Under the pieces are notes generated by a model. It was not told the origin of the DNA and did no database searches. It was given only the letters and a program-made list of their open reading frames with translations. The translations under genes were made by a program, and so were the position numbers. Below, piece by piece: positions 16,813 through 29,518 of a DNA stretch of 64,000 nt; the stretch's first letter is position 1; every line of letters begins with the position of its first letter. This DNA is from Candidatus Thiocaldithrix dubininis (GTDB lineage: Bacteria; Pseudomonadota; Gammaproteobacteria; Thiotrichales; Thiotrichaceae), in assembly GCA_029972135.1 (NCBI GenBank), contig CP124755.1, positions 1,426,001-1,490,000 of the forward strand. Reading direction: 5' to 3'.

Positions 16813-17847
16813 ATGGGTGGTCAAGCCTTAAAAAATACAATAACTCGACGATATGCTCAGCAAGAATATATGCAATTGCGTGATGAAGTTTTAGATATTC
16901 TTAAACAAGATTTTCCAGCGCGCAAAATCGCTGCTATTCAAGCTTACCGGACTAAACAATCATTCGGTGATTTGGATATTTTGTTTGAAACCCCCAAGTC
17001 CGATATGAATTTGCTTGATTATATCAAGCAAACGTTTAAACCGAATGAATTTTATAAAAATAGCCATGTTATTTCATTTGATTATAAACAGTTTCAAATT
17101 GATTTAATTGGTTCGCCCAGTGAAGATTTTGATATTTCTTATCATTATTTCGCATGGAATGACTTGGGAAATATTATTGGACGTCTATATCATAAAATGG
17201 GCTTTAAATACGGACATAATGGTTTAAGCTTAATTTTTAAAGACGATAATTATCAATATGATGAATTATGTTTCTCTAAAGATATTGAAAAAATTTTAGC
17301 ATTTGCAGGTTTAGATAGTCAGCGCTTTTTGCAGGGGTTTGATACGTTAGAAGCTATTTTTAGCTTTGCAGCGTCTTCACAGTTTTTTAATCGAGATATT
17401 TATTTATTAGATAATCGTAATCATGCTTCACGCATTCGGGATAAAAAACGCCCAACCTATAATGCCTTATTAAAGTGGTTAGAAACCCAAGAAAACTTAC
17501 CTGCTTATCCTTGGCAAAGTGTGCGCGAACAAGGCGGTCGCCGCCATCAAACTGAGTTTTTAGAACGTGCGTTTACGTACTTTCCTGAGTTGCAGCCGCA
17601 ATATGCGCAGATTCAAGCGCAATTTAAGCAATGGCAAGCTGCACGCCAGAACTTCAACGGGCGGATAGTAAGTAAAGCAACAGGGTTAAGCGAGCAAGCC
17701 TTGGGTCGTTTTATGCAGTGGTTGAAAGCACAAGCGAATCAAGAATTTGTGGATTTTCAAGCATGGTTGGCTGCACAATCTGCCGAAACGATTGAAGGTT
17801 GGCTTAAACAACACTATAACGTGTATCAACAGCAGGCGCTTCAATAA
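16813..17847 (+). CDS. Predicted nucleotidyltransferase-fold protein
   Basis: The 344-residue protein contains AYRTKQSFGDLDILFETPKS (residues about 45-64): the G-D-L-D-I sequence matches the metal-binding part of the polymerase-beta-type nucleotidyltransferase fold, with a third acidic residue likely in FQIDLIGS (about 95-102). Residues beyond about 200 are helical with a basic region and a Gln-rich end. The start is supported by AAGAG seven bases upstream. Substrate and role are unknown; proteins of this sort occur in phages and genomic islands as well as chromosomes. Confidence 0.55.
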   Translation: MGGQALKNTITRRYAQQEYMQLRDEVLDILKQDFPARKIAAIQAYRTKQSFGDLDILFETPKSDMNLLDYIKQTFKPNEFYKNSHVISFDYKQFQIDLIGSPSEDFDISYHYFAWNDLGNIIGRLYHKMGFKYGHNGLSLIFKDDNYQYDELCFSKDIEKILAFAGLDSQRFLQGFDTLEAIFSFAASSQFFNRDIYLLDNRNHASRIRDKKRPTYNALLKWLETQENLPAYPWQSVREQGGRRHQTEFLERAFTYFPELQPQYAQIQAQFKQWQAARQNFNGRIVSKATGLSEQALGRFMQWLKAQANQEFVDFQAWLAAQSAETIEGWLKQHYNVYQQQALQ

Positions 17848-17952
17848 TTCAGGGATTTTGTAGGTTTGCCAGTTTTCTTATGAGGCGCTTTTGATTAGGA
17901 TAGCCGGTTTTTAGGCTAGGCTGATAAGGCTTTAGTCAGGTGGAGAGGATTT

Positions 17953-18897
17953 ATGCGCATTGCAGGGGTATTTCCGGGGCAAGGTTCCCAGTCATTAGGT
18001 ATGTTGGCGGAATTAGCTAGCCAATTTCCACAAGTGCAAGCTACGTTTGCTGAAGCATCCGCGGCATTAGGGCGTGATTTATGGGCATTGGCGCAAACAG
18101 GGCCTGAGGCTGCCTTAAATAGCACAGAAAATACTCAGCCGTTAATGTTGGCAGCAGGGGTTGCGGTATGGCGCGTTTGGTTGGCACAGGGCGGTTGTCA
18201 ACCGGTTGCGTTGGCAGGGCATAGCTTAGGTGAATATTCTGCATTGGTCGCAGCAGGTGCATTAGCCTTTACAGATGCAGTACGCTTAGTCGCGGAACGT
18301 GCGCGTTTAATGCAAAGTGCGGTGGCGGAAGGCGAAGGCGCAATGGCCGCGATTTTGGGTTTAGACGATGAGCAGATTATTGCGGCTTGTCGAGAAGCCG
18401 CGCAGGGTGAAGTTGTTGAAGCTGTTAACTTTAATTCACCCGCGCAAGTGGTCATTGCGGGGCAAGCCGCTGCTGTGGATCGCGCTATTGCAGTTGCGAA
18501 TACAATGGGGGCGAAAAAAGCAATAAAATTATCGGTGAGCGTGCCTTCACATTGTGCCCTTATGCAACCTGCCGCAAGCCAATTAGCACCGCAATTAAGT
18601 GCTGCTCAATGGCAAACAAATGCAACGCCGGTGTTACATAATGTGGATGCACAAGCGCGTCAAACGACAGCAGACACGGTAACAGCATTAGAACAACAGC
18701 TTTATCGCCCAGTGCGTTGGGTAGAGACCATTCAGCAATTAAAAACGACTTATAATGCTGAAGCGATTATTGAATTTGGTCCAGGCAAAGTGTTAGCAGG
18801 TTTAAATAAACGGATAGAACGGCGTATGCCTGCGGTGTGTATTTATGACAGCGCAACCTTGGCAGAAGCCCTAAAATTATGCGAGGAAGGGGTATGA
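17953..18897 (+). CDS. fabD: Malonyl-CoA:ACP transacylase FabD
   Basis: FabD moves malonyl from CoA to ACP to start fatty acid elongation. The 314-residue protein has the N-terminal FPGQGSQ (residues 6-12), the nucleophile motif GHSLGEYSAL (Ser about 92), the Arg of VAERARLMQ, and the catalytic His region VPSHCALM. A strong ribosome-binding site GGAGAGGA precedes the ATG. It heads the fab operon without the usual plsX and fabH genes upstream; its stop overlaps the fabG start (ATGA). Confidence 0.96.
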   Translation: MRIAGVFPGQGSQSLGMLAELASQFPQVQATFAEASAALGRDLWALAQTGPEAALNSTENTQPLMLAAGVAVWRVWLAQGGCQPVALAGHSLGEYSALVAAGALAFTDAVRLVAERARLMQSAVAEGEGAMAAILGLDDEQIIAACREAAQGEVVEAVNFNSPAQVVIAGQAAAVDRAIAVANTMGAKKAIKLSVSVPSHCALMQPAASQLAPQLSAAQWQTNATPVLHNVDAQARQTTADTVTALEQQLYRPVRWVETIQQLKTTYNAEAIIEFGPGKVLAGLNKRIERRMPAVCIYDSATLAEALKLCEEGV

Positions 18898-19649
18898 GCA
18901 TTTCGATTAGTTTGCAAGGCGAAGTAGCTTTAGTGACGGGCGCAAGTCGCGGTATTGGTCGTGCCATTGCTGAGATGTTAGGGCAAGCGGGCGCTATCGT
19001 TATTGGCACGGCTACCAGCGAAAAAGGCGCGGATAATATTTCAGCGTATATGGCAGAGGCTGGCATTCAAGGCAAAGGTATGCTGTTGAATGTGGCGGAT
19101 AAAGCCTCGATTGATACGGTGGTAAAAGCGGTAACGGACGAGTTCGGTACGATTAGTGTACTGGTGAATAATGCCGGTATTACCCGCGATAATTTGTTAA
19201 TGCGTATGAAAGACGACGAGTGGGACGATATTATCGCCACCAATTTGACCTCAATCTATCGTATGTCGAAAGCCTGTATGCGTGGCATGACCAAAGCGAA
19301 AAAAGGGCGCATTATTTCCATTTCATCCGTGGTCGGTGCAACCGGCAATCCGGGGCAAACGAACTATGCGGCAGCAAAAGCGGGTGTGGTCGGATTCAGT
19401 AAATCCTTAGCACGCGAAATTGGTTCACGTAATATTACTGTGAATGTGGTCGCACCCGGTTTTATTGATACCGATATGACGCGGGAGTTATCTGAAGAGC
19501 AACGCGGCCACTTGCTGCAAAATATTCCCTTAGGTCGTTTAGGGCAATCTACAGATATTGCCAATGCGGTGTTATTTTTAGCATCATCTATGGGTGGCTA
19601 TGTCACAGGCGAAACTATCCATGTCAATGGTGGGATGTATATGGCGTAA
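18894..19649 (+). CDS. fabG: 3-oxoacyl-ACP reductase FabG
   Basis: FabG reduces 3-oxoacyl-ACP with NADPH. The 251-residue protein shows TGASRGIGRAIA (NADPH binding), NNAGITRDN, the Ser of ISISSVVG, the catalytic NYAAAKAG (Y-x3-K), and the C-terminal VTGETIHVNGGMYM. I start at ATG 18894, which overlaps the fabD stop, rather than an upstream in-frame codon at 18879. Confidence 0.97.
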   Translation: MSISISLQGEVALVTGASRGIGRAIAEMLGQAGAIVIGTATSEKGADNISAYMAEAGIQGKGMLLNVADKASIDTVVKAVTDEFGTISVLVNNAGITRDNLLMRMKDDEWDDIIATNLTSIYRMSKACMRGMTKAKKGRIISISSVVGATGNPGQTNYAAAKAGVVGFSKSLAREIGSRNITVNVVAPGFIDTDMTRELSEEQRGHLLQNIPLGRLGQSTDIANAVLFLASSMGGYVTGETIHVNGGMYMA

Positions 19650-19724
19650 TCCTGCTGGTATGATGTCTTGGTTTTAAATACAATAGCCTAAGGCTGTTGA
19701 TTACTTTTTATTAATGAGGAATAA

Positions 19725-19967
<243 letters not shown>

Positions 19968-19982
19968 ATCTCTGCATGTAAG

Positions 19983-20009
19983 CCGCAGTCTGGGTTAGAC
20001 TGCGGTTTT
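19983..20009 (+). terminator. Terminator or attenuator between acpP and fabF
   Basis: A perfect 8-bp stem CCGCAGTC/GACTGCGG is followed by TTTTG. The short T-run suggests partial termination, letting some transcripts run into fabF. Confidence 0.6.
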
Positions 20010-20042
20010 GTGTATCACCATGCAAATAGTAGGGGCATCAAT

Positions 20043-21287
20043 TTGTCTAAGCGTCGTGTAGTAGTGACAGGTCTGGGGATCGTATCGCCCGTGGGTTCTA
20101 AACTGGAAACAGCTTGGAATAATATTAAGGCCGGTCGTAGCGGTATTAACCGTATCAGTCCAGATTTGTTTGATGCAAGTGCATTCAGTGTACAAATCGC
20201 GGGTAATGTTAAAGATTTCAATGCGGATGATTACATCAAGCCTAAAGATCAGAAAAAAATGGATACCTTTATCCATTACGGGATCGGCGCGGGTGTAGAA
20301 GCAATTCGGGATGCTGGCTTAGAAGTGACCGAAGAAAATGCAGAGCGCATTGGGGTATTAATGGGGTCTGGTATTGGCGGTTTAGATACGATTGAACGTA
20401 ACTATAACGCTTATCTAAATGGTGGTCCGCGTAAGGTTTCTCCCTTCTTTGTCCCTGCAAGTATTATCAACATGGTGGCGGGTAACCTATCCATCATGTA
20501 TGGCCTAAAAGGGCCAAATATGTCGATTGTGTCCGCTTGTGCAACTGCTACCCATAGTATTGGGGATGCGGCGCGTATGATCGTTTATGGCGATGCCGAT
20601 GTTATGGTCGCGGGCGGCGCAGAAATGGGGTCAACCCCCCTCGGTATTGGCGGTTTTGCAGCAGCGCGTGCCTTATCTACCCGAAACGATGATCCAGAAG
20701 CGGCAAGCCGCCCGTGGGATAAAGATCGTGACGGTTTTGTATTAGGCGACGGTGCAGGTGTGCTGGTTTTAGAAGAATACGAATTTGCTAAAAAACGCGG
20801 CGCTCGTATTTATTGTGAGTTAGTCGGCTATGGCATGAGCAGCGACGCTTATCACATGACCTCACCTTCCGAAGGTGGTGAAGGTGCGGCGCGCTGTATG
20901 GTAAATGCGATGCGGGATGCGGGCTTAAATGCGCAAGATATTAGCTACGTTAACGCACATGGCACTTCAACCCCAGCGGGTGATAAAGCCGAAACCTTAG
21001 CAGTTAAACGTGCCTTAGGTGAACATGCTTATAAAGTGGCAGTCAGTTCCACCAAATCCATGACAGGGCATTTATTAGGTGCAGCGGGTGGTATTGAAGC
21101 GGTGTTTAGCGTACTGGCAATTCGTGACCAAGTATTGCCACCGACCATTAACCTGCATACCCCAGATCCCGCTTGTGATTTGGATTATGTGCCGAATGTA
21201 GCACGCGAAACAAAAGTTGAAGTAGCGATGAGCAATTCCTTTGGGTTTGGCGGTACAAATGGTACGTTGATCTTCAAGAAAATTTAA
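20043..21287 (+). CDS. fabF: 3-oxoacyl-ACP synthase II FabF
   Basis: FabF condenses malonyl-ACP with acyl-ACP. I choose the TTG start at 20043 because it gives the conserved [13 protein letters not shown]-terminus and has AGGGG 7 bases upstream; a GTG at 20010 would start inside the preceding hairpin. The 414-residue protein has the Cys-His-His triad: [10 protein letters not shown] (Cys about 164), [11 protein letters not shown] and [12 protein letters not shown]. Confidence 0.96.
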   Translation: MSKRRVVVTGLGIVSPVGSKLETAWNNIKAGRSGINRISPDLFDASAFSVQIAGNVKDFNADDYIKPKDQKKMDTFIHYGIGAGVEAIRDAGLEVTEENAERIGVLMGSGIGGLDTIERNYNAYLNGGPRKVSPFFVPASIINMVAGNLSIMYGLKGPNMSIVSACATATHSIGDAARMIVYGDADVMVAGGAEMGSTPLGIGGFAAARALSTRNDDPEAASRPWDKDRDGFVLGDGAGVLVLEEYEFAKKRGARIYCELVGYGMSSDAYHMTSPSEGGEGAARCMVNAMRDAGLNAQDISYVNAHGTSTPAGDKAETLAVKRALGEHAYKVAVSSTKSMTGHLLGAAGGIEAVFSVLAIRDQVLPPTINLHTPDPACDLDYVPNVARETKVEVAMSNSFGFGGTNGTLIFKKI

Positions 21288-21289
21288 GA

Positions 21290-22615
21290 TTGCAGTCGAA
21301 ACTATTAAAGGGCGAGTTAGATTTACTCGTCCTGCATCAAGCCCAGCCAACACGCTATCCCTTCTTACTTGAAAGCGTAGCGAAGTCTTCGCAGAATCAT
21401 TACAGCCTGCTATTCGCTTTTCCCCAGCAAACGCTATCCCTTAACCACCTAACTGAACCTAGCTTTGTGCAACAATTCGACCAGTATTGGCAACAAGCTG
21501 GCGTTGACGATAAGGCACAGCAGCATTTGCCTTTTCGAGGGGGTTGGTTTGTTTACTTGGGTTATGAATTGGCAGGGCAACTTGAACCCAGTTTACAACT
21601 GCCGCCGTCCAGCAAGGCCTTACCGATTGCGGTCGCGGTGCGCATACCTGCCGCGATTATAGTGGATCATCAAGCCAAGACTACCACCTTCATAGCCGAA
21701 GCTGATTTTGCGGATTATTTGCCAATAATGTGGGCAGATAGCCAAGCCTTACCCCATTTATCACTCAACTCCCAAGCCTTACGTTTAAACTTGCAGGAAG
21801 ATTCACCAGAGCTATTCTTAAACGGTGTGCAACAAATTCGCGAGTATATTGCGGCGGGTGATGTATTTCAGGTGAACTTGTCACGGGCTTGGCAAGGTGA
21901 ACTGCAATCGACGCATTCAGCGGTGGATTTATACCAACGCTTACGTCAAGCGAATCCCGCGCCTTTTGCCTGTTTAGCGCAATTTCCTGCGTTTTCCATC
22001 ATTAGTTCCTCGCCTGAACGCTTAGTGCGGGTTGAAAAAAATGTTATAGAAACCCGTCCGATTGCAGGGACACGCCCGCGTGGGCAAGATGCCGCCAATG
22101 ACCAAGCCTTATTGCAAGAACTAATTTCGCATCCCAAAGAACGCGCCGAGCATATTATGCTGATTGATTTAGAGCGTAATGATTTGGGGCGAGTGTGTGA
22201 ATATGGCAGCGTCAAAGTCGACGAATTAATGGTAATTGAAAGTTATCAGCATGTACACCATATCGTTTCTAATGTGCGCGGGCATTTAAAAGCAGGTATG
22301 ACGCCGGGGCAAGTGATTCGTGCGGTATTTCCGGGGGGTACGATTACCGGCTGTCCCAAAGTGCGTTGTATGGAGATTATTGCCGAACTCGAACAGGTTA
22401 GACGCGAGGCTTATACGGGTTCAGTGGGATATATCAATCATAATGGTGACATGGATTTCAATATTTTAATTCGCACCATGAGTTTACAAGGGCAGCAGTT
22501 GAATTTTCGCACGGGAGCGGGGATTGTAATTGATTCGATAGCCGAGAACGAATTGCGCGAAACCCGACATAAAGCCCGTGGTCTATTAAGAGCTTTAGGT
22601 TATGATGCTGCTTAA
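21290..22615 (+). CDS. pabB: Aminodeoxychorismate synthase component I PabB
   Basis: PabB makes 4-amino-4-deoxychorismate for folate synthesis. The 441-residue protein has the chorismate-binding core: GDVFQVNLSRAW, SSSPERLVR, ETRPIAGTRPRG, LIDLERNDLGRV, PGGTITGCPKVRCMEIIAEL and TGSVGYI. A TTG two bases after fabF is the apparent start. It overlaps pabC by 14 bases, which places two successive steps of p-aminobenzoate synthesis together. No pabA is in the window. Confidence 0.93.
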   Translation: MQSKLLKGELDLLVLHQAQPTRYPFLLESVAKSSQNHYSLLFAFPQQTLSLNHLTEPSFVQQFDQYWQQAGVDDKAQQHLPFRGGWFVYLGYELAGQLEPSLQLPPSSKALPIAVAVRIPAAIIVDHQAKTTTFIAEADFADYLPIMWADSQALPHLSLNSQALRLNLQEDSPELFLNGVQQIREYIAAGDVFQVNLSRAWQGELQSTHSAVDLYQRLRQANPAPFACLAQFPAFSIISSSPERLVRVEKNVIETRPIAGTRPRGQDAANDQALLQELISHPKERAEHIMLIDLERNDLGRVCEYGSVKVDELMVIESYQHVHHIVSNVRGHLKAGMTPGQVIRAVFPGGTITGCPKVRCMEIIAELEQVRREAYTGSVGYINHNGDMDFNILIRTMSLQGQQLNFRTGAGIVIDSIAENELRETRHKARGLLRALGYDAA

Positions 22616-23407
22616 TGGGGAAGTCAGTCATAACGCTATTTTAAATGATCGCGGTTTGTTATACGGCGATGGTGTATGGGAAACATTGGTCGTGCGCAAC
22701 GGTCAAGTGCAGTTATTAACGTGGCATTTAGAGCGTTTATATAGCGGCTTAGCAAAATTATCGTTTCATTTTAACGAACAGCATTTATTAGAAACGGAAA
22801 TTCAGCGCATTTGCCAAGGGGTGGAAGCGGGTGTGCTGAAAATTATAATTACCCGAGGACAAGGGCAGCGCGGTTATGCCATTCCTAGCAGGGCTACGTA
22901 TACACGGTTATTGCAAATTACTGCCTTGCCTGTTTACCCCAGCACCTATGCTAAACAAGGTATTAGTCTACAATTATGTCAAACGCGCTTGGCTTATCAA
23001 CCCTTGTTAGCCGGTTTTAAGCATTTAAATCGCTTAGAACAGGTATTAGCTCGCTCAGAATTAAACCAAGATTCACAAGAAGGCTTGGTTTTAGATTATA
23101 ATCAAGCGGTTATTGAGGGAACAATTAGCAATATTTTTGTGTTGCAAGCCAATGGAAGATGGGCAACGCCCGATTTAAGTGCTTGTGGGATTGCGGGCAT
23201 TATGCGCCGTTATCTGTTGCAATACTTTGTGGAACAGGCAATTGAGTGTGAGATTAAAACCTTACAATTAAGCGATATCCAACAGGCACAAGCTTTATTT
23301 TTTTGTAATTCCCTTATAGGTATTTGGCCGGTTCAACGCTTTAATACTAATATTTATAATATTCCACCTATCGTAAAACAGTTACAACAGATAGTTAAAT
23401 ACGTCAC

Positions 23408-23411
<4 letters not shown>
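22602..23411 (+). CDS. pabC: 4-amino-4-deoxychorismate lyase PabC
   Basis: PabC is the PLP enzyme that releases p-aminobenzoate. The 269-residue class IV aminotransferase-fold protein has NDRGLLYGDGVWETL near its start, the PLP-binding Lys in FKHLNRLEQVLAR, and EGTISNIFV. It overlaps pabB upstream and mltG downstream (ATGA), consistent with a tightly coupled operon. Confidence 0.94.
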
Positions 23412-26051
<2,640 letters not shown>

Positions 26052-26076
26052 CCTAGTTTCGCGAGAATATATAACA

Positions 26077-26445
26077 ATGACCATTGCACAGCTTGTGAAA
26101 TCGCCTGTAGAAGGCATTCCTTCTTTAGGGCTTTCGTTATCTGATCGGCATGAATTGCATGCGCACTATATGCCGTTTTTAAAAGATGCCGGTTTATTTG
26201 TACCCACAACTGAACCGTTTAGTTTGCATCAAGAAATTATTCTGCAAATGCGCTTGGCAGAATTAGGCAAGCGTCTGACGATTCCGGGGCGCGTAGTATG
26301 GCTTGCACCCAGTCAAGGGCAGCGCCAAACTGAACCGGGTATTGGTTTGCAGTTTACGGGCGAACATCGGCATAAAGTGAAACAATTTATTGAAGATGTA
26401 TTGGGCGATCTGGTAAAACAAACACCTGCTCAAACAGCTTATTAA
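26077..26445 (+). CDS. pilZ: Type IV pilus PilZ protein
   Basis: The 122-residue protein is a PilZ-domain protein following holB, the standard place of the type IV pilus assembly gene pilZ. It contains RVVWLAP and PGIGLQFTGEH but lacks the N-terminal RxxxR that binds c-di-GMP, as is usual for true PilZ. In Xanthomonas, PilZ bridges FimX and the pilus ATPase PilB; a FimX-like gene is present at 45451. Confidence 0.88.
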   Translation: MTIAQLVKSPVEGIPSLGLSLSDRHELHAHYMPFLKDAGLFVPTTEPFSLHQEIILQMRLAELGKRLTIPGRVVWLAPSQGQRQTEPGIGLQFTGEHRHKVKQFIEDVLGDLVKQTPAQTAY

Positions 26446-26454
26446 AGAGTGTCT

Positions 26455-26862
26455 ATGTTAATGCCACAGCCAGTAGCTTCGAGTTCCAGCAGCGAGAAGC
26501 AATTACGTCAATTATTTAAACAATTATCTGCGGTTGACCAGCAAAGCTTGTTGAGTTTCGCAGAATTCCTAGCCAGTCGTACAGTGCCTACGCAACCCCT
26601 ATTAAGCGAATTTCCAGCTCCTGAAGCTATTGAGCGCCCCGCGCAAGAAAGTGTAGTTAAGGCAATTAAACGTTTGACCGCCACGTATCCCATGATTGCC
26701 CGCGATTTATTATTAAATGAAACCTCAGCGTTAATGAGTGCGCATGTGATACAAGGGCGGACGGCGGTGGATATTATTGATGAGTTAGAACGTGTATTTG
26801 CCAAACATTATGCGCAATTGAAACAGCAATTCGAGCAAACTAAAGCGGACGACGCGCTATAA
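26455..26862 (+). CDS. Hypothetical protein downstream of pilZ
   Basis: The 135-residue protein has a Ser-rich start (VASSSSSEKQ), then predicted helices (residues about 15-45, QLRQLFKQLSAVDQQSLLSF) and a second helical block with a conserved look (AIKRLTATYPMIARDLL, HVIQGRTAVDIIDELERVF). No catalytic motif is visible. ATG 26455 has AAAGAG five bases upstream. It follows pilZ by 9 bases and its end overlaps the convergent methyltransferase gene by 23 bases. I do not recognise a family. Confidence 0.6.
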   Translation: MLMPQPVASSSSSEKQLRQLFKQLSAVDQQSLLSFAEFLASRTVPTQPLLSEFPAPEAIERPAQESVVKAIKRLTATYPMIARDLLLNETSALMSAHVIQGRTAVDIIDELERVFAKHYAQLKQQFEQTKADDAL

Positions 26863-27682
26863 AAGCGGATAACGGGCGACCGTCTTCTAAATATTCAACT
26901 TCGTCTAGCAAAATCGTAAGCCCCGCAAAGGTTTGTGCCAATTCGTGAGGGCGTAACAAATAATTAGGATTGCGTGGGCTGCCAAATTGTTCAGAACCTT
27001 GCATAAAGGTTTGGTATAACAATACGCCACCCGGTGCTAACAAAGACGGCAATAGCGGCAATAAGGGTCGGTGTAAATAACGTGCTACACAGATCAAATC
27101 AAAACTTTGCTTGGCTAAGCCGCAATGTGTAAAGGGATTGGCACTGTTTTCTAAATCTAATAATAACGTGTTTACCTCTACTTGCTGTTGCTGGGCTAAT
27201 TGCTGGGTACGCTGAATTGCACCGGGCAGATAATCTACTCCAGTCATTTGCCAGCCGTGTAGCGCTAAATACACCGTATCACGCCCCGCACCACAGGCTA
27301 AATCCAAGCCTTTACCCGGCTCAATAGCGTATTGTGTTGCAATAGCTTGCACAAAACGCTGAACTAAACCTCCTGCATTCCACAAGCGTACTTGGCTGAT
27401 GCCGAATTGTAATAGACCTTGACGCAGTAACTGATCAGCATACGCGCTATTCCATCCTATACTGTGCTGAATTTCGTAGCCTTTGCTGCTTAAGGTCGTG
27501 TGCGCTTGCACTAAACTGGCAGGATCGCCGCAAAGTTGTAGTGCTTGATTACGTTTGGGAAGTTCGTGTAAACGTTGGCTGAGTTCAGCAGCAGGAATAT
27601 TAATGGCGTCGCGATGATGCCCTTGATAGAAAGCCGCAGCGGGGCGGCAGTCTACCAAAGCAAAAGATGAATGATTAGGCAC
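26840..27682 (-). CDS. Rhodanese-like/SAM-dependent methyltransferase fusion
   Basis: The 280-residue protein starts with a rhodanese-like domain (residues 1-90: VDCRPAAAFYQGHHRDAINI, then a Cys in LCGDPASL at the active-loop position). It continues with a class I methyltransferase (about 120-280): GLDLACGAGRDTVYLAL is the SAM motif I, VDYLPGAIQ the acidic motif II, and LAPGGVLLYQTF motif IV. It resembles TehB-like tellurite/thiol methyltransferases; substrate unknown. The GTG start is the base directly after the bamB stop. Confidence 0.8.
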   Translation of the reverse strand: MPNHSSFALVDCRPAAAFYQGHHRDAINIPAAELSQRLHELPKRNQALQLCGDPASLVQAHTTLSSKGYEIQHSIGWNSAYADQLLRQGLLQFGISQVRLWNAGGLVQRFVQAIATQYAIEPGKGLDLACGAGRDTVYLALHGWQMTGVDYLPGAIQRTQQLAQQQQVEVNTLLLDLENSANPFTHCGLAKQSFDLICVARYLHRPLLPLLPSLLAPGGVLLYQTFMQGSEQFGSPRNPNYLLRPHELAQTFAGLTILLDEVEYLEDGRPLSAFIARRPL

Positions 27683-28831
27683 TTATTGCAAAGCAACCGC
27701 AGATAACACACCGCTACGACCTAGGGTATAAATGACATTGCCGTCTAATACAGGTGCAACTGTATAGCCCGCCGGATCACCTTGAACACGCGCAGCCAAT
27801 AACCCCGTGCTGGTATTAATCCAATGCAGCACACCTTTATAGTCACCCACGACCACATAATTACCCACAATGGTGGGTGCGGTTAATTGACGGCGTTCTA
27901 AGTCGTCCATTTTCCATACAGGTTTGCCCGTTTGCGGGTCAAGTTTCCAGAATAAGCCAGAAATACTAGTGGTATACACACCGTTTGCATCGGCGTCTAA
28001 ACCGCTGTAGCTAGAGTAAGGTGCGGACCAAGCGGGTTTACCATCGCGCATATTAATGCCCATGATTAAACCGTTGTAGCTGGCAGCAAATAAAGCTTCA
28101 CCAACCGCTTTCATTTTACCGTCAACGTCGGTAACGCTATCCAAGTCACCTTGACCGCGTGGTACAGATAAGGTGGCTTCCCATAAAGCACGTCCGCTTT
28201 GCATATCGAAAGCTGTAACGACACCGCTATCAAAACCGGCAATAACCATGCCGCCAACAGTTACGGGCGTACTAGCCCCCCGTAAGGATAATGGCGAACC
28301 TTGGCGCACTTGTTGCCATAACACTTCGCCAGATTGCAGATTTAAGCCGGATAAGCGCCCATCGCTGGTACGGAAAGCGGCAATACCATTTGCGGGTGGA
28401 GAGATTGCGACAACTTCACTGGTTAAACGTTGTTTCCACACAACTTTGCCGGACTGACGATCTAAGGCGAATGCACCGCCATTATTGCTACCGACTAAAA
28501 TCAGTGAGCCTGTCCCGCTGACCCCCCCGCTTAATTCTTCATCTAATCCCACTTGCCAGAGCTTAGCGCCATTGTTTTTGTTCCAAGCACTGACAGAGCG
28601 CCCACCCGCGACGATGACTGTGTTTTCATCAATATACGGATTAATACGCACATAATCTTTACCTGCGCTACTACCTGTGCTCACTTGCCATAAGGTTTTG
28701 ACACCAACGGTCGGTTTAAACTCTTTTAACGCTTTGGGGGGATTCATATCCTTCGCGGGTAAAACCTGTTGAAATGTGCTACAACCGCTGATAAGTAAGG
28801 CAGCTAATACCGCCGCAAAGATGGGTTTCAT
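27683..28831 (-). CDS. bamB: Outer membrane assembly lipoprotein BamB
   Basis: BamB is the beta-propeller lipoprotein of the BAM complex that inserts outer membrane proteins. I start at ATG 28831, giving MKPIFAAVLAALLISGCS with lipobox ISGC; a GTG at 28855 lies upstream and would contain the AAGGAG ribosome-binding site. The 382-residue protein has repeated PQQ-like blades (NNGAKLWQVGL, QSGKVVWKQRL, QSGEVLWQQ, QSGRALWEATL, QTGKPVWKM). Confidence 0.95.
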   Translation of the reverse strand: MKPIFAAVLAALLISGCSTFQQVLPAKDMNPPKALKEFKPTVGVKTLWQVSTGSSAGKDYVRINPYIDENTVIVAGGRSVSAWNKNNGAKLWQVGLDEELSGGVSGTGSLILVGSNNGGAFALDRQSGKVVWKQRLTSEVVAISPPANGIAAFRTSDGRLSGLNLQSGEVLWQQVRQGSPLSLRGASTPVTVGGMVIAGFDSGVVTAFDMQSGRALWEATLSVPRGQGDLDSVTDVDGKMKAVGEALFAASYNGLIMGINMRDGKPAWSAPYSSYSGLDADANGVYTTSISGLFWKLDPQTGKPVWKMDDLERRQLTAPTIVGNYVVVGDYKGVLHWINTSTGLLAARVQGDPAGYTVAPVLDGNVIYTLGRSGVLSAVALQ

Positions 28832-28838
28832 AAGCGTT

Positions 28839-29462
28839 TTATACTCCTTCACCAAGGTTAGCGCGCTTCATCTTTAATAATTCCGTGTCACCTTTACTGG
28901 TAACAATCGCTTTATCATAAGCAGTACGCGCATCGGCTAATTTCTTTTGCGCTACGAAAATATCGCCTTTAATTTCTTCGACAATAGATTCATACGCTTT
29001 TGGATAAGTGGCATTTGCTAATTTTTCAGCGTCGGCTAATTTATTTTGTGCCGTGAATACACGAGCTAAACGTACACGCGCTAAATCTTTATAAGCATCT
29101 TCCGAACTATTATCAATCACCCAATTTAACGCTTTAACGGCAGGTTCATATTCACCTTTTTGGGCATAAACATCTGCTGTTTTTAAGCTAGCCACCGCTG
29201 CATAAGGCGTGGACTTATAATCATCTTGCAATTTAATGATATGGCTTGAAGCAATATCCCAGCTTTTATCTGCGTTTTTATGCACTTCGTTATATAAAGC
29301 CGAGGCTTGTACCGCATTTTCAATCTGCGCTTTTTTCCAGTATTCCCAGCCGAATAAAGCTACCACAGCCAAGCCAATGCCGACCATGACGGAAACGCCG
29401 TTTTCTTTCCACCACGCTTTTAGTTCTTCGACCTTTTCATCATCGGTTTGATAATCACTCAT
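28839..29462 (-). CDS. YfgM-like tetratricopeptide protein
   Basis: The 207-residue protein has an N-terminal cytoplasmic stretch (EEKVEELKAWWKENG type), one membrane helix (residues about 24-42, VMVGIGLAVVALFGWEYW) and a periplasmic TPR-like region. This is the architecture of YfgM, which works with PpiD and SecYEG on exported proteins. It lies between hisS and bamB, as in many gammaproteobacteria. Confidence 0.88.
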   Translation of the reverse strand: MSDYQTDDEKVEELKAWWKENGVSVMVGIGLAVVALFGWEYWKKAQIENAVQASALYNEVHKNADKSWDIASSHIIKLQDDYKSTPYAAVASLKTADVYAQKGEYEPAVKALNWVIDNSSEDAYKDLARVRLARVFTAQNKLADAEKLANATYPKAYESIVEEIKGDIFVAQKKLADARTAYDKAIVTSKGDTELLKMKRANLGEGV

Positions 29463-29518
29463 TTATTAGCCCCACTTAAATTATCTAGCTTGTTTATAGT
29501 TAAAAAATAAACCTGTAC

